A stretch of 37,809 nt of DNA from Sulfurospirillum sp. (GTDB taxonomy: Bacteria > Campylobacterota > Campylobacteria > Campylobacterales > Sulfurospirillaceae), in contig JAJOKG010000050.1 of NCBI GenBank assembly GCA_021206415.1, positions 1 through 37,809 of the forward strand. The letters are read 5' to 3'. The notes under the pieces were generated by a model. It was given only the letters and a program-made list of their open reading frames with translations. It made no database searches and was not told where the DNA came from. The translations under genes and the position numbers were made by a program. This document shows positions 34,616 through 37,809 of this stretch, one piece after another (positions within the stretch are counted from its first letter, which is position 1; each line of letters opens with the position of its first letter).

Positions 34616-35261
34616 TTGAAGATGAAGAGTATTTAAGAGAAGCACTTCACAAAGCAATGGCAGATGAATTTGCCAAATGCATACTCGCACGTGACGGTGA
34701 AGATGGGTTGAAAAAATTTAAAAAATATAAACCAGATATAGTGATTACGGATATTATGATGCCTATTATGGATGGTTTGAGTATGGCGAAAGAGATTAAA
34801 AATCTTTCTAAGCAAACGCCCATTGTTATTTTCAGCGCTTTTAGCGAAAAAGAAAAACTTTTAGAAGCTATTGATGTGGGTATTGATAAATATTTAATTA
34901 AGCCTATCGATCCTGATGAACTCTTAAAAACGTTGCATTTGCTTTCTAAAGAATTGTTTGATGAAAATGATCTTGTAGAACTAGGCTCAGGTTATCAGTT
35001 GATAAAAATAGACGGGTTTTAGTCAAAGAGGGAGAAACGATTTTTCTAACGAAAAAAGAGTTACTTTTTATCTCTATTTTAGTTAAAAATTTGGGTGTAT
35101 TTGTTTTACACGATGAGATAAAAAAGTATGTTTGGACGAACAAAAAAGTAACAGATTCAGCAATTCGTACCTTTATTAAACGTGTTCGTGAGAAAACGGA
35201 CAAAGATTTTATTAAAAATATCCCAGGACTTGGGTATAAAATTAACACGCAAGAACGATAA
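34582..35261 (+). CDS. OmpR-family response regulator (frameshift near 35005-35010)
   Basis: LTVLFVEDEEYLREALHKAM...KPDIVITDIMMPIMDGLSMAKEI...IDKYLIKPI; after frame repair a wHTH tail LVKEGETIFLTKKELLFISILVKNLGVFVLHDEIKKYVWTNKKVTDSAIRTFIKRVREKTDKDFIKNIPGLGYKI. Confidence 0.9.
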
Positions 35262-35360
35262 TCTCATTGTTCTTGCTTTCTTCCTATTTAAATATTTTTT
35301 CCATATTTTTCATTTAACACAAATTTAATCTTATTAAGCTTTATTGCAGATTCTCTTCAC

Positions 35361-35366
35361 TATAAT
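35361..35366 (+). promoter_or_regulatory. Candidate -10 element (TATAAT) upstream of ccoN
   Basis: Exact TATAAT 58 nt upstream of the ccoN ATG in a 157-nt gap. Confidence 0.4.
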
Positions 35367-35418
35367 TTCTACATTATGTGATATTTTTGTGACATAAAAA
35401 GACAAACAGGAGGAATTG

Positions 35419-36884
35419 ATGCAGGCTAATCATGCATTGAACTATGATTATTCAGTAGCGAAATGTTTTACCTACGCAACGATTCTATTTGGAATCATTG
35501 GTATGTTAATAGGCGTTGTTATTGCCTATCAGATGGCTTTCCCTGAGTTAAATTACTTGGCGGGCGAGTATGGTACGTTTGGTCGTTTAAGACCACTGCA
35601 TACCTCAGGGGTTATTTTTGGCTTTTTGTTGAGTGGAATTTTTGCTACTTGGTACTATATCGGGCAAAGAGTACTCAAAGTTTCTATGGCAGAATCACCT
35701 TTTTTGATGGTCTTAGGAAAGCTTCATTTTTGGCTTTATATGCTTGTCATGATTATAGCCGTGGTCAATCTTTTTTTAGGATCGGTACCTCTAAAGAGTA
35801 TGCAGAGTTAGAATGGCCACTGGATATCGCGGTGGTGGTTGTATGGGTTATGTGGGGTATTAGTATTTTTGGTTTGATTGGTATCAGACGTGAAAAGACT
35901 CTTTATATCTCTATGTGGTACTTTATTGCAACCTTTTTAGGTGTAGCAATGCTTTATCTTTTTAATAATATGGCAGTTCCGACCTATTTTGTTGCAGGGA
36001 TGGGTAAATGGTATCACTCTGTTTCCATGTATGCTGGAACCAATGATGCGATGGTTCAATGGTGGTATGGACATAATGCGGTTGCATTCGTTTTCACTGT
36101 GCCTATTATTGCCATGATTTATTACTTTTTGCCTAAAGAATCAGGTCAGCCTGTTTTTTCTTATAAGTTATCTCTTCTTTCATTTTGGGGTTTAATGTTT
36201 GTCTATCTTTGGGCAGGTGGTCACCATTTACTCTACTCTACGGTACCTGATTGGGTTCAAACGATGGGTTCTATTTTCTCTGTTATTTTGATTCTTCCAT
36301 CATGGGGTAGTGCGATTAACATGCTTCTTACGATGAAAGGACAATGGGGTCAACTCAAAGAGAATCCTTTGATTAAATTTATGATTTTTGCTTCAACCTT
36401 TTACATGTTAAGTACACTCGAAGGTCCAATTCAGGCGATTAAATCTGTTAATGCGTTAGCACACTTTACCGATTGGATTCCAGGTCACGTTCATGATGGT
36501 ACATTGGGTTGGGTTGGCTTTATGACCATGGCAGCCTTGTATCATATGGCGCCACGTATGTATAAACGTGAACTTTACAGTAAAAAATTGATGGAATCTC
36601 AATTTTGGATTCAAACCACAGGTATTGTGATGTACTTTTCAAGCATGTGGATTGCGGGCATTACACAAGGTATGATGTGGAGAGCAACGGATCAATACGG
36701 AAATCTTGCTTACTCTTTCATTGATACCGTAACCGTACTCATTCCTTACTATGCGCTTCGTGCGACAGGTGGATTGTTGTATTTAATTGGTTTCTTTATG
36801 TTTGCGTATAATTTATATAAAACCATGACTGTAAGTAAAGCAATTGAGCGAGAACCTCAAAATGCTTCACCTATGGCAGCGTAA
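35419..36884 (+). CDS. ccoN: cbb3-type cytochrome c oxidase subunit I (frameshift near 35771-35777)
   Basis: MQANHALNYDYSVAKCFTYATILFGIIGMLIGVVIAYQMAFPELN...RLRPLHTSGVIFGF; VQWWYGHNAVAFVFT; GGHHLLYSTVPDW; HFTDWIPGHVHDGTLGWVGFMT. AGGAGG-type RBS. Confidence 0.97.
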
Positions 36885-36899
36885 GGGGAGGGTAGAATT

Positions 36900-37565
36900 A
36901 TGTTTCATTGGTTAGAAAAAAACCCATTCTTTTTTGCGGTAGGTGTCTTTTTAGTAATTGCGTATGCGGGTGTTGTGACGATTCTTCCAGACTTTATGGA
37001 GAGTGCACGACCTGTAACAGGTACGAAACCTTATACGGTTTTAGAACTTGCGGGTCGTCATGTTTATATTAAAGATAGCTGTAATGCGTGTCACTCACAG
37101 TTGGTTCGTCCTTTTAAATCTGAGACAGATCGTTATGGTATGTACTCTTTAAGTGGTGAATATGCATACGATCGACCATTTCTTTGGGGAAGTAAACGTA
37201 CGGGTCCTGACTTGATGAGGGTTGGAAATTACCGAACGACGGATTGGCATGAATACCATATGTTAGCACCTCAAAGTGTTGTTCCTGGCTCTATTATGCC
37301 AGCCTATAAGCATATGTTTAAGAACAATGCGGATATTGAAACAGCTTATGCTGAAGCATTAACCGTTAAAAACGTTTTCAATGTTCCTTATGATCAGCCA
37401 GATATGCCTAAACTTGGAACCTATGATGAGGCAAAAAAAGCACTCATGGAAGAGGCAGCTTTGATTGTTGCCGATATGAAAGATTCTGAGGTTAAAGAGG
37501 CTTTCAAGCGTGGTGAGATTAAAGAGATTGTGGCAATTATAGCCTATCTCAACAGTTTAAAATAA
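36900..37565 (+). CDS. ccoO: cbb3-type cytochrome c oxidase subunit II (monoheme)
   Basis: LELAGRHVYIKDSCNACHSQLVRPFKSETDRYG...HEYHMLAPQSVVPGSIMPAY; CxxCH heme site. Confidence 0.97.
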   Translation: MFHWLEKNPFFFAVGVFLVIAYAGVVTILPDFMESARPVTGTKPYTVLELAGRHVYIKDSCNACHSQLVRPFKSETDRYGMYSLSGEYAYDRPFLWGSKRTGPDLMRVGNYRTTDWHEYHMLAPQSVVPGSIMPAYKHMFKNNADIETAYAEALTVKNVFNVPYDQPDMPKLGTYDEAKKALMEEAALIVADMKDSEVKEAFKRGEIKEIVAIIAYLNSLK

Positions 37566-37575
37566 GGTGCACACG

Positions 37576-37792
37576 GTGAATATGGAAACAATTAGAGAGC
37601 TTCAAGCGTATGGTTATATCTTTTTTACGATTTTTTTAGCCGTCATTTTGTACAGCTATTTGTATCATTTGTATAAGGCTGAAAAAAAAAGGTACAAGAA
37701 ACTATGAGCAGTATTCTAATATTGCTTTGCATGATAATCTTGACGATGCTCCAGTTGAATCCCGTACACCGTCGAATAAAGAGAAAGAATAA
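37576..37792 (+). CDS. ccoQ: cbb3-type cytochrome c oxidase subunit CcoQ (frameshift at 9-A run 37682-37690)
   Basis: MNMETIRELQAYGYIFFTIFLAVILYSYLYHLYKAEKK + GTRNYEQYSNIALHDNLDDAPVESRTPSNKEKE*; single TM and position after ccoO. Confidence 0.85.
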
Positions 37793-37809
37793 AGAGGAGC
37801 AATAGATGA

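Overview
The window is about 37.8 kb of AT-rich chromosome from a Campylobacterota (epsilonproteobacterial) genome. Gene content and order look Sulfurospirillum/Campylobacter-like; this is inferred from protein content, not searched. Layout: (1) a left-edge AAA/Walker-A ATPase on the minus strand; (2) a complete S10-spc-alpha ribosomal protein supercluster, rpsJ to rplQ, including secY, map, infA, rpmJ and rpoA, with a canonical sigma70 promoter in front and a rho-independent terminator behind; (3) a housekeeping block: NifU-like, TPR protein, murE, panD, YbaB, PDZ protein, ispA, tkt, gph; (4) two tandem minus-strand dCache-type chemoreceptors sharing a 164-bp identical tract; (5) aminotransferase, hisZ-like, purA, FliJ-like, MotE-like, DUF507, carA, TauE/SafE-like, PAS histidine kinase and OmpR-type regulator, running into ccoNOQ(P). 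Many genes, including essential ones (rplC, rplW, rpsS, map, rpoA, murE, carA, ccoN), are broken by single-base indels, mostly in A/T homopolymers. This looks like sequencing error, so I report reconstructed genes. The most interesting signals are: a strongly over-represented palindrome, TTTACATGTAAA (13 copies of the core TTACATGTAA, nearly absent from the ribosomal cluster, used in coding frames as Leu-His-Val); a predicted three-way-junction/pseudoknot leader RNA before rpmJ-rpsM-rpsK-rpsD-rpoA; and an Aer-like PAS two-component system next to the cbb3 oxidase. I found no tRNA, rRNA, CRISPR or transposon.
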